Shown here: piece after piece, positions 35,590-44,380 of the stretch
Layout: every line of letters starts with the position of its first letter
Position numbering within the stretch: the stretch's first letter is position 1
Assembly: GCA_963621575.1 (NCBI GenBank)
Contig: CAVFEH010000001.1
Span: 1-64,000, forward strand
Direction: 5' to 3'
Length of the DNA: 64,000 nucleotides
Source of the DNA: UBA1724 sp963621575
GTDB taxonomy: Bacteria > Verrucomicrobiota > Lentisphaeria > Oligosphaerales > Oligosphaeraceae
Notes under the pieces: model-generated
Told to the model about the DNA's origin: nothing
Seen by the model: the letters and a program-made list of their open reading frames with translations, nothing else
Database searches by the model: none
Program-made: the position numbers and the translations under genes

Positions 35590-36231
35590 CTATTCTGCCT
35601 CGGGCTGGGATTCGGGTTCCGGCGTGGCCTTGGGCGGCTTCTCGGCCCCATCCTCGGTGGCCTGCGGTTCCCGGGCTTGTGCGGCGAGTTCTCGAGACTG
35701 CGCGACGATCTGTTTTATGCCCTGGACGACAATGCCGCGGAGGGTGGCGCCGTCTGGCTTTTTGGGACAGGGCAGGAAGATCTGGAAGTTCTGGGGCTCC
35801 TGGACGTCGTAGTCCACTGCGGTGGAATTTCGCCTGTTGTCTTTCACGGGGCGTTCCAGGAGCAGGAAGATTTCGCCCGAGAGGGTGAAACCGTCTCCGG
35901 CCTTCCAGAGGATGGAGTCCAGGCGGCAGGTGGCCTTGATTGGCGGGCGTGCACCGGGGCTCATGTCTCTTCCGAGAGCGTTTTCCAGCAGCTTCTGGAA
36001 GGGCATCGCCCACCGGCATCCGGGAATGGAGATCACTTCGCCCTCGGGAGTGATGTAGCGCATCTCCTGGGTCTGGTAGAGGCTCGTGGGGGTGATGGCG
36101 ACTGCCGCCTCCCCGGTTTTCACCACGGGGGCCAGGGTGTAGAATCTTGTGGCGCCGGCCTTGTGGAGGCAGGAGGAGAGGAGCAGCATGGCGGCCAGGG
36201 GCGCCAGCAGGGTGGCGATTCGTCTCTTCAT
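35590..36231 (-). CDS. PqiC/ABC-type transport auxiliary lipoprotein
   Basis: 213 residues. Lipobox LLSSC (Cys at about 21) predicts an envelope lipoprotein. The mature start ATRFYTLAPV and the layout after it resemble the PqiC (LPS-assembly lipoprotein-like, ABC transport auxiliary) family, which sits in the outer membrane beneath MCE-type tunnels. The C-terminal 30 residues are low-complexity Pro/Glu/Ala. A strong ribosome site (AAGGAGGA) precedes the ATG, fixing the start; most genes around it have none. Position directly after the mlaD-like gene (35-base gap) supports the role. Confidence 0.75.
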   Translation of the reverse strand: MKRRIATLLAPLAAMLLLSSCLHKAGATRFYTLAPVVKTGEAAVAITPTSLYQTQEMRYITPEGEVISIPGCRWAMPFQKLLENALGRDMSPGARPPIKATCRLDSILWKAGDGFTLSGEIFLLLERPVKDNRRNSTAVDYDVQEPQNFQIFLPCPKKPDGATLRGIVVQGIKQIVAQSRELAAQAREPQATEDGAEKPPKATPEPESQPEAE

Positions 36232-36266
36232 GGCGTGTCCTCCTTGGTTCAGGGGTGGTTGGGCGG

Positions 36267-37412
36267 CTATTCTCCCAGGAGCAGTGCCTGGGGATTCCGG
36301 TTCACGGTCTCCAGGAAGAGCCGCAGCTGGTCCATTGTCTGCCGGCACTCCTGCAGAGTGTCGTCCAGCTGTCGGCGTTCCGGGGAGTCGGGCCGGGAGG
36401 CATCCTGGAGCTGTTCCAGGATGGGCTGTGCAGTGCAGAGGGCGTCTCCGGCGGCCTCTAGGGTGTCCTGGAGTTGCTGGAGGGTCTTTTTGAGTTCGGG
36501 ACGGGTCTCCTCCAGGGTGCCATTGGCTTGGGAGAGCAGGGCGCGGGCGTCGCGGATGGCCTCCGTGAGCTCTTTCTGGGTCTCGGGGAGGGAGGCCAGG
36601 AGCTGCCGGGCCTGCTCGCCGGTCTTCTGGAGGTTCTGCAGGATGCTGGGGGCCTGGTCGCGGACAAAAACCGCGATGTCAGAGAAATTTCGCAGGGTTG
36701 CGTCCAGGTTGTCCAGCAGCGCCTTGGATTTGCCCTCCTCCACGAAGACGGCGACCTGTTGCAGGAGCTTCTGGAGGCTGAGGAGGTTGTTGCCCAGTCC
36801 CTGCTCATCCACCTTGTTGCTCAGGCGCGCCATGAGGGAGAGGTGCGAGGGGATGGTGCCCTGGGACCAGAGCTGTTCGGCGAGCCACTTTGGTTCGGTG
36901 GGAACGGTGTTGAGGAGGTTCAGGGAAATATAGATCTGTCCGGTGAGGAACGAGAGTGTCTCCAGCTGTGCGCGCAAATGGTGCCGGCGGACCAGTCGTC
37001 CCAGGAATGCGTGCGCCTGGTCCAGGTTGCTGGTGCTGTGGGGGAGGAAGGTGAAGAGATGCCGGGAGTAGAATCCCAGTTTTTCGGGGTAGATCTTGAT
37101 GCCGACCTCCACGGGCATGACGTCCTGGCGGATGTCGGCCTCCTCCAGCTTCTGCGTCTGGTCCGCCTGCAACGAGGCGTCTTCCTGGGGGGCCAGGTTG
37201 ATGCGCTCCACCTCGCCCACGGGGATGCCGCGGAACATGACGGGGGAGCCCACGTTCAGGCCTTTCACGCTGGCCGGGAAGTAGATCCGATAGTGCAGGG
37301 AGTCCCGGCCAAGCCGGTTCCCCCCGATGGTCATGAGCAGGAAGACCAGCAGGGCGACGGCGCCCAGGACGAAGGCGCCGATGAGGGTGACTTGCTTGGA
37401 ATTCTTCTTCAT
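36267..37412 (-). CDS. MCE-domain (MlaD/PqiB-like) lipid-transport protein
   Basis: 381 residues. One N-terminal membrane helix (about 9-28), then one MCE domain: YRIYFPASVKGLNVGSPVMFRGIPVGEVERI, the strand pattern shared by MlaD, PqiB and YebT. A helix-rich tail (about 190-380) follows, with heptad-like Leu/Gln/Glu repeats predicted to form a long helical barrel, as in PqiB-type needles. It binds lipids and passes them between inner and outer membrane. It overlaps the ATPase gene by four bases. The single MCE domain is MlaD-like, the long helical tail PqiB-like. Confidence 0.88.
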   Translation of the reverse strand: MKKNSKQVTLIGAFVLGAVALLVFLLMTIGGNRLGRDSLHYRIYFPASVKGLNVGSPVMFRGIPVGEVERINLAPQEDASLQADQTQKLEEADIRQDVMPVEVGIKIYPEKLGFYSRHLFTFLPHSTSNLDQAHAFLGRLVRRHHLRAQLETLSFLTGQIYISLNLLNTVPTEPKWLAEQLWSQGTIPSHLSLMARLSNKVDEQGLGNNLLSLQKLLQQVAVFVEEGKSKALLDNLDATLRNFSDIAVFVRDQAPSILQNLQKTGEQARQLLASLPETQKELTEAIRDARALLSQANGTLEETRPELKKTLQQLQDTLEAAGDALCTAQPILEQLQDASRPDSPERRQLDDTLQECRQTMDQLRLFLETVNRNPQALLLGE

Positions 37413-38239
37413 GGAAGGTGTGCTTGGGAGGCGGAGGGGTTTTCTCGTGCGCCGGGGCGTGGGGGGCGCGTGGGCTCTCCGGGGAGGAGTCCGCCGGTGA
37501 GGAATTCCCGGACGGGTGCCGGGGCGCCGGGTGCGCAGAGTTCCCGGGGGCTGCCGGTGGCCAGGAGCGAGCGTGTGCGGGGGTCCAGGTAGATGGCGCG
37601 GGTGCCGGTGGCGAAGATGCTGTCCAGGTCGTGGGTGACCATGACGATGGTGGTGCCCAGGGAGTCCCGCAGCTGGAGGATGAGCCGGTCCAGGTCCCGG
37701 GCGCTGACGGGGTCCAGGCCGGCGGAGGGCTCGTCAAAGAAGAGGACCTCCGGATCCAGGGCCATGGCGCGGGCCAGCCCCGCACGCTTTTTCATGCCGC
37801 CGGAGAGTTCGGAGGGATAGTAGTTTTGGAACCCCGCCAGCCCCACCAGTTCCAGTTTGCAGCGGCAGACCTCCTGGATCTCCCCCGGGGGGAGGCTTGT
37901 GTATGCCTGCAGGGGAAGCGAGAGGTTCTCTTCCAGAGTCATGGAGCTCCAGAGGGCGCCGCCTTGGAAGAGCACGCCGCACCGACGCCCCAGGAAGGCG
38001 CCACGCTCTTCGTCAGGGAGCTCCCACAGATTCTGCCCCAGGAGACGGACCACGCCCTCCTCCGGCGGCAACAACCCCATGAGGTGCTTCAGCAAGGTGG
38101 ATTTGCCGCAGCCGGAGGGGCCGATGATCAAAAAGACCTCCCCCGCCTCCACGTGGAAATCCAGATGCTCCATGACCACGCGGGAACCGTACGCCATGGT
38201 CAGGTCTTGGACTTCGATGGGGGGGGCGGGGTTGCCCAT
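37409..38239 (-). CDS. MlaF-like ABC transporter ATPase
   Basis: 276 residues. Walker A GPSGCGKST, signature LSGGMKKR (the MlaF form, not the usual LSGGQ), Walker B LFFDEPSAGLDP and the switch His in THD. It powers an MCE/MlaE lipid transporter at the inner membrane. The ATG is preceded by GGAGA. A Pro-rich tail of about 30 residues follows the ATPase core. Overlaps the mlaD-like gene by four bases and follows mlaE by 15. Confidence 0.92.
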   Translation of the reverse strand: MGNPAPPIEVQDLTMAYGSRVVMEHLDFHVEAGEVFLIIGPSGCGKSTLLKHLMGLLPPEEGVVRLLGQNLWELPDEERGAFLGRRCGVLFQGGALWSSMTLEENLSLPLQAYTSLPPGEIQEVCRCKLELVGLAGFQNYYPSELSGGMKKRAGLARAMALDPEVLFFDEPSAGLDPVSARDLDRLILQLRDSLGTTIVMVTHDLDSIFATGTRAIYLDPRTRSLLATGSPRELCAPGAPAPVREFLTGGLLPGEPTRPPRPGARENPSASQAHLP

Positions 38240-38254
38240 TTGGCGTCTCCGGGG

Positions 38255-39379
38255 TCAGATCTTGAGCAGCACCGTGATGATGGTGACCAGCGACGTGGCG
38301 ATGACGATGCAGACGATGCTGTAGACCACGGCGGAGGTGGTGGATTCGCCCACGGCCGCGGCGCTGTTTCCACAGTGCATTCCCTGGTAGCACCCGCAGA
38401 GGGCGTCCAGGATGCCCAGGATGGCGCAGGTGGCCACGCCCACCAGCAGGTCGCTGACGCGAGTCGTGGTGACAAGGGTGGTCCAGTAGCTTTGCACGGT
38501 CAGGTCCAGGTCGAAGACGGCCACGAGCATTCCGCCGAGGATGCTGACCAGGTCCCCGAAGAGGGTGAGGAGCGGCATCATCAGGCACATTGCCAGGAAG
38601 CGCGGCATGACCAGGAAGTCCACGAGGGGAATTCCCAGGGTCTGGAGGGCGTCCAGTTCTTCGTTGACCTTCATGGTGCCGAGCTCGGCGGCGTAGGCGG
38701 CGGAGTTTCGTCCGGCCATGACCACGCCCACCATGGTTGGCGTCATGAGCCGTAGCATTCCGATGCCGACCAAGGAGGCCACGTAGGGTTGTGCCTGGAA
38801 CCACTTCAGGGGGATGGAGCCCACGAAGGCCAGGACCAGCCCCATGAGGAAGCTGATGAGGGAGATGATCCCCAGCGCGCGGGGACCGCATTCCGCCAGC
38901 TGCGTGCGGAAGTCGCATGCGCGCATGGCGCTGCGGAAGGTGAGGAGGCGCCATAGCCCCAGGGAGACCTCCCCCACGAAGCGGATGATTTCCAGGGCGA
39001 CCTCCCAGAGCTCCAGTCCCCGTGCGCCATATCGATGGAGCAGCGAGGGTTCTTCCGCGGCATTGTCCCGCGGTGCGGGCGCATTCCGCCGGCCCTTTGC
39101 GCCGAGCTCCAGGAGGGTTCGAAGCCCCCGGGGGAGCCCCTCCAGGTTCGGCGCGGGCGCGCCTTCCTTCTCGGAGAGCGCCAGGAGTGCGGAGAGAAAG
39201 ACCAGCAGAGTGGAGTCCCAGGCCTCCAGGCCGTTGGCGTCTATGGCCCGGAGGGTGTGTTTCTCCCCGGCGGCGGCCTCCGTCAGGAATCTGTCGGTCG
39301 TGGGGTGTGGGCGGTCCCGGTCCCAGGTCCCGGAGAGGAGGAGGGTCCCGTCCTTGAGGATGGCCTTCGCGTCCGCCAT
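38255..39379 (-). CDS. MlaE-like permease with N-terminal STAS-like domain
   Basis: 374 residues. Residues 1-100 resemble an STAS domain (KDGTLLLSGTWD, AIDANGLEAWDSTLLVFL), as in MlaB but fused here. From about 145 comes the MlaE permease: RACDFRTQLAECGPRALGIISL, VVMAGRNSAAYAAELGTMKVNEELDAL and PRFLAMCLMMPLL, with five membrane helices. In the MlaFEDB system MlaB is a separate small subunit; here the fusion replaces it, and no separate mlaB is seen. First of the three transporter genes, six bases after the unknown gene upstream. Confidence 0.9.
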   Translation of the reverse strand: MADAKAILKDGTLLLSGTWDRDRPHPTTDRFLTEAAAGEKHTLRAIDANGLEAWDSTLLVFLSALLALSEKEGAPAPNLEGLPRGLRTLLELGAKGRRNAPAPRDNAAEEPSLLHRYGARGLELWEVALEIIRFVGEVSLGLWRLLTFRSAMRACDFRTQLAECGPRALGIISLISFLMGLVLAFVGSIPLKWFQAQPYVASLVGIGMLRLMTPTMVGVVMAGRNSAAYAAELGTMKVNEELDALQTLGIPLVDFLVMPRFLAMCLMMPLLTLFGDLVSILGGMLVAVFDLDLTVQSYWTTLVTTTRVSDLLVGVATCAILGILDALCGCYQGMHCGNSAAAVGESTTSAVVYSIVCIVIATSLVTIITVLLKI

Positions 39380-39385
39380 TTTCTG

Positions 39386-40141
39386 CTAGGGGAGAGACGC
39401 GTCCTCGGGGGGGTGGCGGAGGGCGTTGCGCAGGGCGGTGAGGTTCTTCTGGAGGTTTTCCATGAGCTGCACGCGGGTGCGCAGGGTGGTGCCGAAGGCC
39501 GGATACTCCCGGATCCAGGACTGCTGCCTGGCCAGGATCTCGTCAATGCACGCCTGGACTTTTTCCAGGAGCTTCAGGGCGCAGGGGAATTGTCGCAGGG
39601 CGATGCGGTCGTAGGCGGAGCGGCAGCATCCGCAGGCCAGCCCGATGAATCCCAAAAGCTCCATCTGCATTCTTGGGGTGCAGAAGGGGAGGTTCTGGAA
39701 GGAGGAGACCTGCGACCAGTCCACGGCCAGCATGAAGAAGGTGTTCGCCAGGGAGGCGGCGTGGGTTGCGCTGTCAGCGGCGAATTGCTCGGCGGGGGAG
39801 AGGGCGTCGTATGCCTCCTTGTCGGCCTGTTCGGCCTCCTGGGCGGTTTCCGGGTTTTCAATCCGGTCGAGCATCTCGTTGTATTGGAGCTCGAAGGGGG
39901 AATCCTCGCCCTGGTAGAGGGTGTCTCCCGGAGGCGGCAGGCAGGTGAGGGTCTCAAGGCCCTCCAGGAAGTCCTTGTCGTAGCCTTTCTTTTCCAGTTC
40001 CTGGCGGCATAGGTCCTCGCAGGCGGGGAGTTCCCGGTAGCGGTCCAGCAGCTGCATGTAGTCCCGCAGCAGGTGTCCGTGGGCCTGCAGCGCCGCTTTT
40101 GCGCCCTGGCGCGTGCCGGGATCGATGCCTAGGAAATCCAT
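39386..40141 (-). CDS. Unknown helical protein upstream of the mla-like genes
   Basis: 251 residues, no family recognised. Starts MDFLGIDPGTRQGAKAALQAHG, no signal peptide, no clear membrane helix (the stretch around 165-180, LLGFIGLACGCC, is only weakly hydrophobic and Cys-rich). Predicted to be mostly helical and acidic. It lies six bases before the mlaE-like gene and 42 bases after icd, so co-transcription is likely, perhaps a cytoplasmic partner of the transporter. No Shine-Dalgarno. Confidence 0.65.
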   Translation of the reverse strand: MDFLGIDPGTRQGAKAALQAHGHLLRDYMQLLDRYRELPACEDLCRQELEKKGYDKDFLEGLETLTCLPPPGDTLYQGEDSPFELQYNEMLDRIENPETAQEAEQADKEAYDALSPAEQFAADSATHAASLANTFFMLAVDWSQVSSFQNLPFCTPRMQMELLGFIGLACGCCRSAYDRIALRQFPCALKLLEKVQACIDEILARQQSWIREYPAFGTTLRTRVQLMENLQKNLTALRNALRHPPEDASLP

Positions 40142-40183
40142 TGCCGTTTTCGGGGGAAGTGGAGGAGGGAGGTGGGGCGTGTC

Positions 40184-41413
40184 TTACATCGCGGCCACGA
40201 TGCGGCGCCCGAATTCGGAGCAGCTGACCAGGGTGGCGCCCTCCATCTGCCGGGCGAAGTCGTAGGTGACGGTCTTCTGGGAGATGGCCTTCTCCAGACC
40301 GCGTACCACAAGCTCGGCGGCCTCGCGCCAGCCGATGTGCCGCAGGAGCAGCTCTGCGGAGAGGATGAGGCTTCCGGGATTCACCTTGTCCTGGTTGGCG
40401 TATTTGGGTGCGGTGCCGTGGGTGGCCTCGAAGACGGCGGCGCCGGTGCGGGCGTTGATGTTGGCTCCGGGGGCGATGCCGATGCCGCCCACCTCCGCCG
40501 CCAGGGCGTCGGAGATGTAGTCGCCGTTCAGGTTCAGAGTGGCCACCACGCTGTATTCCGCGGGGCGGGTCTGGATTTGCTGGAGGAAGGCGTCGGCGAT
40601 GACGTCCTTGACGGTGATGGTCTTTCCGGTGACGGGATTGGGGAAGGAGCACCAGGGGCCGTCGCCGATGGGCTGCGCGCCATACTTTTCACGGGCCAGC
40701 TGGTATCCCCAGTCGCGGAAGGCGCCCTCGGTGAATTTCATGATATTGCCCTTGTGAACCAGGGTGACGGAGTCGCGGTCCTCGCGGATGGCGTAGTCGA
40801 TGGCGGCCTCCACCAGGCGCTGGGTGCCCTCCTTGGAGACGGGCTTGATGCCGATGCCGCACTGCCGGGGGAAGCGGATGCGGGCAAAGCGGTCGGGGAA
40901 CTCCGCTTTCAGGAAATCCAGGATCTTCTGGGCCTCGGGGGAGTCTGCGGTGAATTCCACGCCGGCGTAGATGTCCTCCGTGTTCTCCCGGAAGATGGTC
41001 ATGTCCACGAGCTCGGGGTGCTTGGCGGGGGAGGGCACGCCCTCGAAATGCCGCACGGGACGCAGGCAGACATACAGGTCCAGCGCCTGGCGGATCGCCA
41101 CGTTCAGGCTCCGGATGCCGCCGCCGATGGGGGTGGTCAGCGGGCCCTTGATGCCCACCAGGTAGGTCCGGAAGGCATCCAGGGTCTCGTCGGGAAGCCA
41201 GTTGCCCGTGGCCTTGAAGGCCTTTTCGCCCGCCAGGACCTCCTTCCACGCCAGGGAACGCTTGCCATTGTACGCCTTCTCCACGGCGGAGTCCACCACG
41301 GACTGCGTGGCGCGCCAGATGTCCGGGCCGATGCCGTCGCCCTCAATGAAGGGAATGATTGGGTGGTCGCCGGTGACGAGGCCGTTGGGGCCCATTGTGA
41401 TGATGTCGGACAT
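40184..41413 (-). CDS. icd: NADP-dependent isocitrate dehydrogenase
   Basis: 409 residues. Oxidises isocitrate to 2-oxoglutarate. Substrate motif GGIRSLNVAIRQ with the regulatory Ser, the Tyr/Lys pair region, and the coenzyme region HGTAPKYANQDKVNPGS, nearly the same as in the NADP-specific E. coli enzyme. The start MSDIITMGPNG has AGGAG about ten bases upstream; longer frames lack this. A promoter is seen at 41509-41537. In a fermenting cell it most likely supplies 2-oxoglutarate and NADPH for glutamate synthesis. First gene of a run leading into the mla-like genes with no terminator between. Confidence 0.95.
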   Translation of the reverse strand: MSDIITMGPNGLVTGDHPIIPFIEGDGIGPDIWRATQSVVDSAVEKAYNGKRSLAWKEVLAGEKAFKATGNWLPDETLDAFRTYLVGIKGPLTTPIGGGIRSLNVAIRQALDLYVCLRPVRHFEGVPSPAKHPELVDMTIFRENTEDIYAGVEFTADSPEAQKILDFLKAEFPDRFARIRFPRQCGIGIKPVSKEGTQRLVEAAIDYAIREDRDSVTLVHKGNIMKFTEGAFRDWGYQLAREKYGAQPIGDGPWCSFPNPVTGKTITVKDVIADAFLQQIQTRPAEYSVVATLNLNGDYISDALAAEVGGIGIAPGANINARTGAAVFEATHGTAPKYANQDKVNPGSLILSAELLLRHIGWREAAELVVRGLEKAISQKTVTYDFARQMEGATLVSCSEFGRRIVAAM

Positions 41414-41508
41414 GGAAAAAGCTCTCCTGAATGCGATGGGATGAAGATGCCAGAGGCAACGACAGACGAAAAAGGGCCGACGCGCCCGGAAGGAACGCAT
41501 GCATGTCC

Positions 41509-41537
41509 CGCATAGAAAAGGACCAGGCGCACGTCAA
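41509..41537 (-). promoter_or_regulatory. Probable promoter of icd
   Basis: On the minus strand: -35 TTGACG (41532-41537), 17-base spacer, -10 TATGCG (41509-41514). The leader to the icd ATG would be about 90 bases. The -35 is good, the -10 weak. Confidence 0.5.
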
Positions 41538-41610
41538 GTTTCGAAATATAATGCCCCTCTGCGTGCCCTACGGAAAGCACGCGGGACTCTGCCACCGTCC
41601 GCCATGCGAA

Positions 41611-42435
41611 TCACTTTCCGCGTTTCAGGCGTTTTGCGACACCCTCATGGACGTCCTGGCGGAATTTCTTCTCTTCTTTGGGCGTGAATTCCGCGTTCTC
41701 GCAGTATGCCTGGAGGATGGTCTCCCATTCCTGCCGGGGGATGTGCTTCATGCCGAGGAGGTAGAATCCGGCGGAGACCATGTTCCGGATGGCGCCGGGG
41801 AGGCAGCGGCGGGTGTGGAGGCGTGTGCGGTCGTTGTCGATATAGCAGAGGCCCGGCTGCCCTTCGGTCCAGAAATAGTTTGCGGGATGGCAGTCGCCGT
41901 GGACGAAGCCGGCCTTGTGGAGCCGCGCCAGTTCCCTTCCCACGAGCAGGAGCATCTCTTTCCGTTCTTTCCCCTGGAGGGGGATGCCGCCGCGGGCGCC
42001 GCAGAGGTAGTCGGCCACCAGTCGTCCGGGGACTTCCTGGGTGACCAGCAGGTCCACGGGGTGTCCCCAGGGGCGCCAGGGACGGAAGCGGGCGGCCAGC
42101 AGGACCTTCGGCGCCAGGAAACTGCGGGACTCCAGTTCCCTGTGGATGTGGAGGATTTTCAGCGCCTGGGAGGGCCGGAAGCGCCATTTCAGGGAGGGGA
42201 GGGGCCTCTCCTTGTCATCGCCCAGTCCCCACAGGACCTTCAGGTAGAGCGCGGGAGCGTTTTCGCCTTCGGGGGAGGTGAGTTTTGCGATTCGCCGGAG
42301 TCGGAAGGCGCGGATGGTCTCTCCGGGAGTGCCCTGGATCCACTGGGTCAGGTTGTCCAGGGGCAGGGATTCTCCCTGTGGGGAGACCAGTCCCTGCCAG
42401 CCATTCTGCCGGAAGGCGCGGTAGTCGTTTGTCAT
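41611..42435 (-). CDS. LPS-core-type kinase (WaaP/Kdo kinase superfamily), copy 1
   Basis: 274 residues. Protein-kinase-like fold: ATP-binding Lys66 (LYLKV), catalytic loop FVHGDCHPANYFW (Asp181, Asn186) and metal loop YIDNDR (200-202), the forms seen in WaaP, RfaP and KdkA kinases that phosphorylate inner-core heptose or Kdo of LPS. It overlaps the glycosyltransferase gene upstream by four bases and is last in a four-gene unit. GGAGGG precedes the ATG. Which sugar it acts on cannot be told. Confidence 0.82.
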   Translation of the reverse strand: MTNDYRAFRQNGWQGLVSPQGESLPLDNLTQWIQGTPGETIRAFRLRRIAKLTSPEGENAPALYLKVLWGLGDDKERPLPSLKWRFRPSQALKILHIHRELESRSFLAPKVLLAARFRPWRPWGHPVDLLVTQEVPGRLVADYLCGARGGIPLQGKERKEMLLLVGRELARLHKAGFVHGDCHPANYFWTEGQPGLCYIDNDRTRLHTRRCLPGAIRNMVSAGFYLLGMKHIPRQEWETILQAYCENAEFTPKEEKKFRQDVHEGVAKRLKRGK

Positions 42436-43565
42436 GCCTTTCCCTCCAGGAGGTCCACGATGGCGTCGGCCCGGCGGCAGAAGTCCTGTGTAGACGCGTA
42501 TGCCCGGGTGCGTTTCGCATGTTCGGGGAGTTCGGGAAGGACCTTTTCCAGAGCTTGGTTCAGGGATTCTTGCCGGAAGGGCTCGGGGATCCGTGGCATT
42601 CCGGTGGGCTCCACGAAATTGGAGAATCCGCAGATGGCGGTGCACAGCACGGGAAGGCCATTCGCCACGGCCTCAATGAGTACGGAGCCGGCGCCTTCGG
42701 AGCGGGCGGCGTGGACCAGGAGATCCGCCGCCAGGTAGAGGGCTCCCACGCTGGGGCGGGGCGGCAAGGCAATGACCTGCTTTTCAGGGAGACCGGCCTT
42801 CTTCGCAAGTTTCCGGAAGCCCTCCGAGATCCCGCGTCCGATGAGCACCGGACGACAGCGCTTCCGCAAGTCTTCGGGGAGTGCGGCGACGGCCTTCAGG
42901 GCGCGGTCCACGCCTTTCAGGCGCAGTCCGGAGCCCACCATGAGGAGCATGAGCTCGTCGTCGGCGATTCCCAGGGCCTGGCGTTCCCTTTGTCGTAAAT
43001 CATGCCGTTCTTCGGCGTCCTTTGGGGGCAGGCTCCCGGCATCCATGCCGGGAGGCAATACCCGGAAGCGTTCTGCGGGCAGGCCGTATTCCCGTTGGAA
43101 ATCCTGGAGTTGCCGCTGGCTGATGAGGAGGATCTTCTTTGTGTCGGGGCAGAGGAGGGTCTCTTTTTCCTGGCGAAGGAGCGTACGGTAACGGGGGAGC
43201 AGCCGCAGGAATCCCCCCAGGGCGCGGCGTTTCAGGAGGCTCTTCATGCATTCGTCGCCGGCGAAATAGAATTGTGCGCCGGGAATGCGGTTCATTGCGA
43301 TCTCGCCATCATAATGCCCCCCAGCGCGCTCCCCGGCGATCATTGTGGCGAATTGCGCCATGCGACCCAGGTTGGTGCAGGCCTTGGGCTCGGGGAGGAG
43401 CCTGATTTCCAGGCCAGGGAGATTTTCCGGCCGGGGACCCTCCCAGCGAGTGGTGCAGAAGACCACCTGATGCCCCCGCCGGCAGGCGGCCCGTGCGATG
43501 CGGAGGGCGTCCATCTGGAGTCCGCCTGCAGGGAAAACGCGATAGATCGAGAGGAGGAAGCGCAT
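42432..43565 (-). CDS. GT4-type glycosyltransferase (WaaG-like)
   Basis: 377 residues. GT-B fold: N-terminal FPAGGLQMDALRIARAACRRGHQV, C-terminal VGSGLRLKGVDRAL, the ASDLLVHAARSEGAG-type donor loop (AADLLVHAARSEGAGSVLIEA) with the EGxxxxxxE retaining motif. It resembles WaaG, which adds glucose to heptose in the LPS core. The neighbouring kinases on both sides support a role in core assembly. The start MRFLLSIYRVF is usual for WaaG-like enzymes; no Shine-Dalgarno. The gap to pyrK is eight bases. Confidence 0.85.
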   Translation of the reverse strand: MRFLLSIYRVFPAGGLQMDALRIARAACRRGHQVVFCTTRWEGPRPENLPGLEIRLLPEPKACTNLGRMAQFATMIAGERAGGHYDGEIAMNRIPGAQFYFAGDECMKSLLKRRALGGFLRLLPRYRTLLRQEKETLLCPDTKKILLISQRQLQDFQREYGLPAERFRVLPPGMDAGSLPPKDAEERHDLRQRERQALGIADDELMLLMVGSGLRLKGVDRALKAVAALPEDLRKRCRPVLIGRGISEGFRKLAKKAGLPEKQVIALPPRPSVGALYLAADLLVHAARSEGAGSVLIEAVANGLPVLCTAICGFSNFVEPTGMPRIPEPFRQESLNQALEKVLPELPEHAKRTRAYASTQDFCRRADAIVDLLEGKA

Positions 43566-43573
43566 GTGGGGGC

Positions 43574-44380
43574 CTACCAGAGGATGGCTTCTGCGGGGAA
43601 GACGGGGCCTTCTTTGCAGGAGCGCAGGTATCGCCATCCCTCGGGGGCGGAGGCGTCCTTCCCTTTGACCACGCATCCGAAGCAGGCGCCCACGCCGCAG
43701 CACATCCGCTCGTCAAGGCTGACTTCGCAGCGGCAGGCGGGATGGTTCTCCGCGATCTGTGCCACGGCTTTCAGCATGGGGCGGGGGCCGCAGGCCATGA
43801 GAAAGGCATCGGGGTGTTGTTTGAGCTCCTCCTCCAGGAGCACGGTGACGAAGCCCTGCCGGCCCAGGGAGCCGTCGTTGGTGGCGACCTCCACGCGGCA
43901 TCCCAGTGCCGCGAATTCGTCCGCCAGGAGGATGTCCCCTTTGGAGCGGGCCCCCAGGAGCACGGCGGGCTTCAGGGCATCGGCGGGGGTGTCGTGTGCG
44001 GTGAAGAGCATGGCCGCGCAGCCGTATCCGCCGCCCAGGAGGATGGTGGCGCGGCCGGCGGGGATGGGGGAGAAGCCGTGTCCCAAGGGGCCAAGCACAT
44101 CCAGGCAGTCGCCCTCCCGGCACTGCGCCAGGGCGCCGGTGCCCGCGCCCACCGTCTTGTAGACCAGTGTGAGGACATCGCCGTTCACGTCGCAGATGCT
44201 AAAGGGTCGCCGTAGGATATGTGCCTCCAGGGAGGGGACGGCGACCTGCACGAACTGCCCCGGGCGGGCGGCAGAGCAGATTTCGGGGGCGCGGAGACGG
44301 AGTCGCCAGTAGCTCTCCTGGAGGTGTTCCTGCTGGAGGACGGCGGCGGGGGTCTGGAAGAGTGTGTTGTCCTGGGACAT
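43574..44380 (-). CDS. pyrK: Dihydroorotate dehydrogenase electron-transfer subunit
   Basis: 268 residues. Ferredoxin-reductase fold: FAD-binding RRPFSICD, NAD-binding LLGGGYGCAAM, substrate-channel text ATNDGSLGRQG, and the 2Fe-2S set in RMCCGVGACFGCVVK plus a last Cys in RSCKEG. It passes electrons between NAD and the PyrD catalytic subunit (class 1B enzyme of pyrimidine synthesis). pyrD normally sits beside it but is absent here: its neighbours are LPS-core genes, with no gap at all to the kinase gene upstream and eight bases to the glycosyltransferase. It may also serve another partner as a general NAD-linked donor. Confidence 0.88.
   Translation of the reverse strand: MSQDNTLFQTPAAVLQQEHLQESYWRLRLRAPEICSAARPGQFVQVAVPSLEAHILRRPFSICDVNGDVLTLVYKTVGAGTGALAQCREGDCLDVLGPLGHGFSPIPAGRATILLGGGYGCAAMLFTAHDTPADALKPAVLLGARSKGDILLADEFAALGCRVEVATNDGSLGRQGFVTVLLEEELKQHPDAFLMACGPRPMLKAVAQIAENHPACRCEVSLDERMCCGVGACFGCVVKGKDASAPEGWRYLRSCKEGPVFPAEAILW

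Noticed and set aside
31944..35888. A 1314-codon open plus frame
   Set aside because: Antisense to the SurA-like and TPR genes; no domain in its translation; Gly/Leu/Val-rich text typical of a shadow frame.
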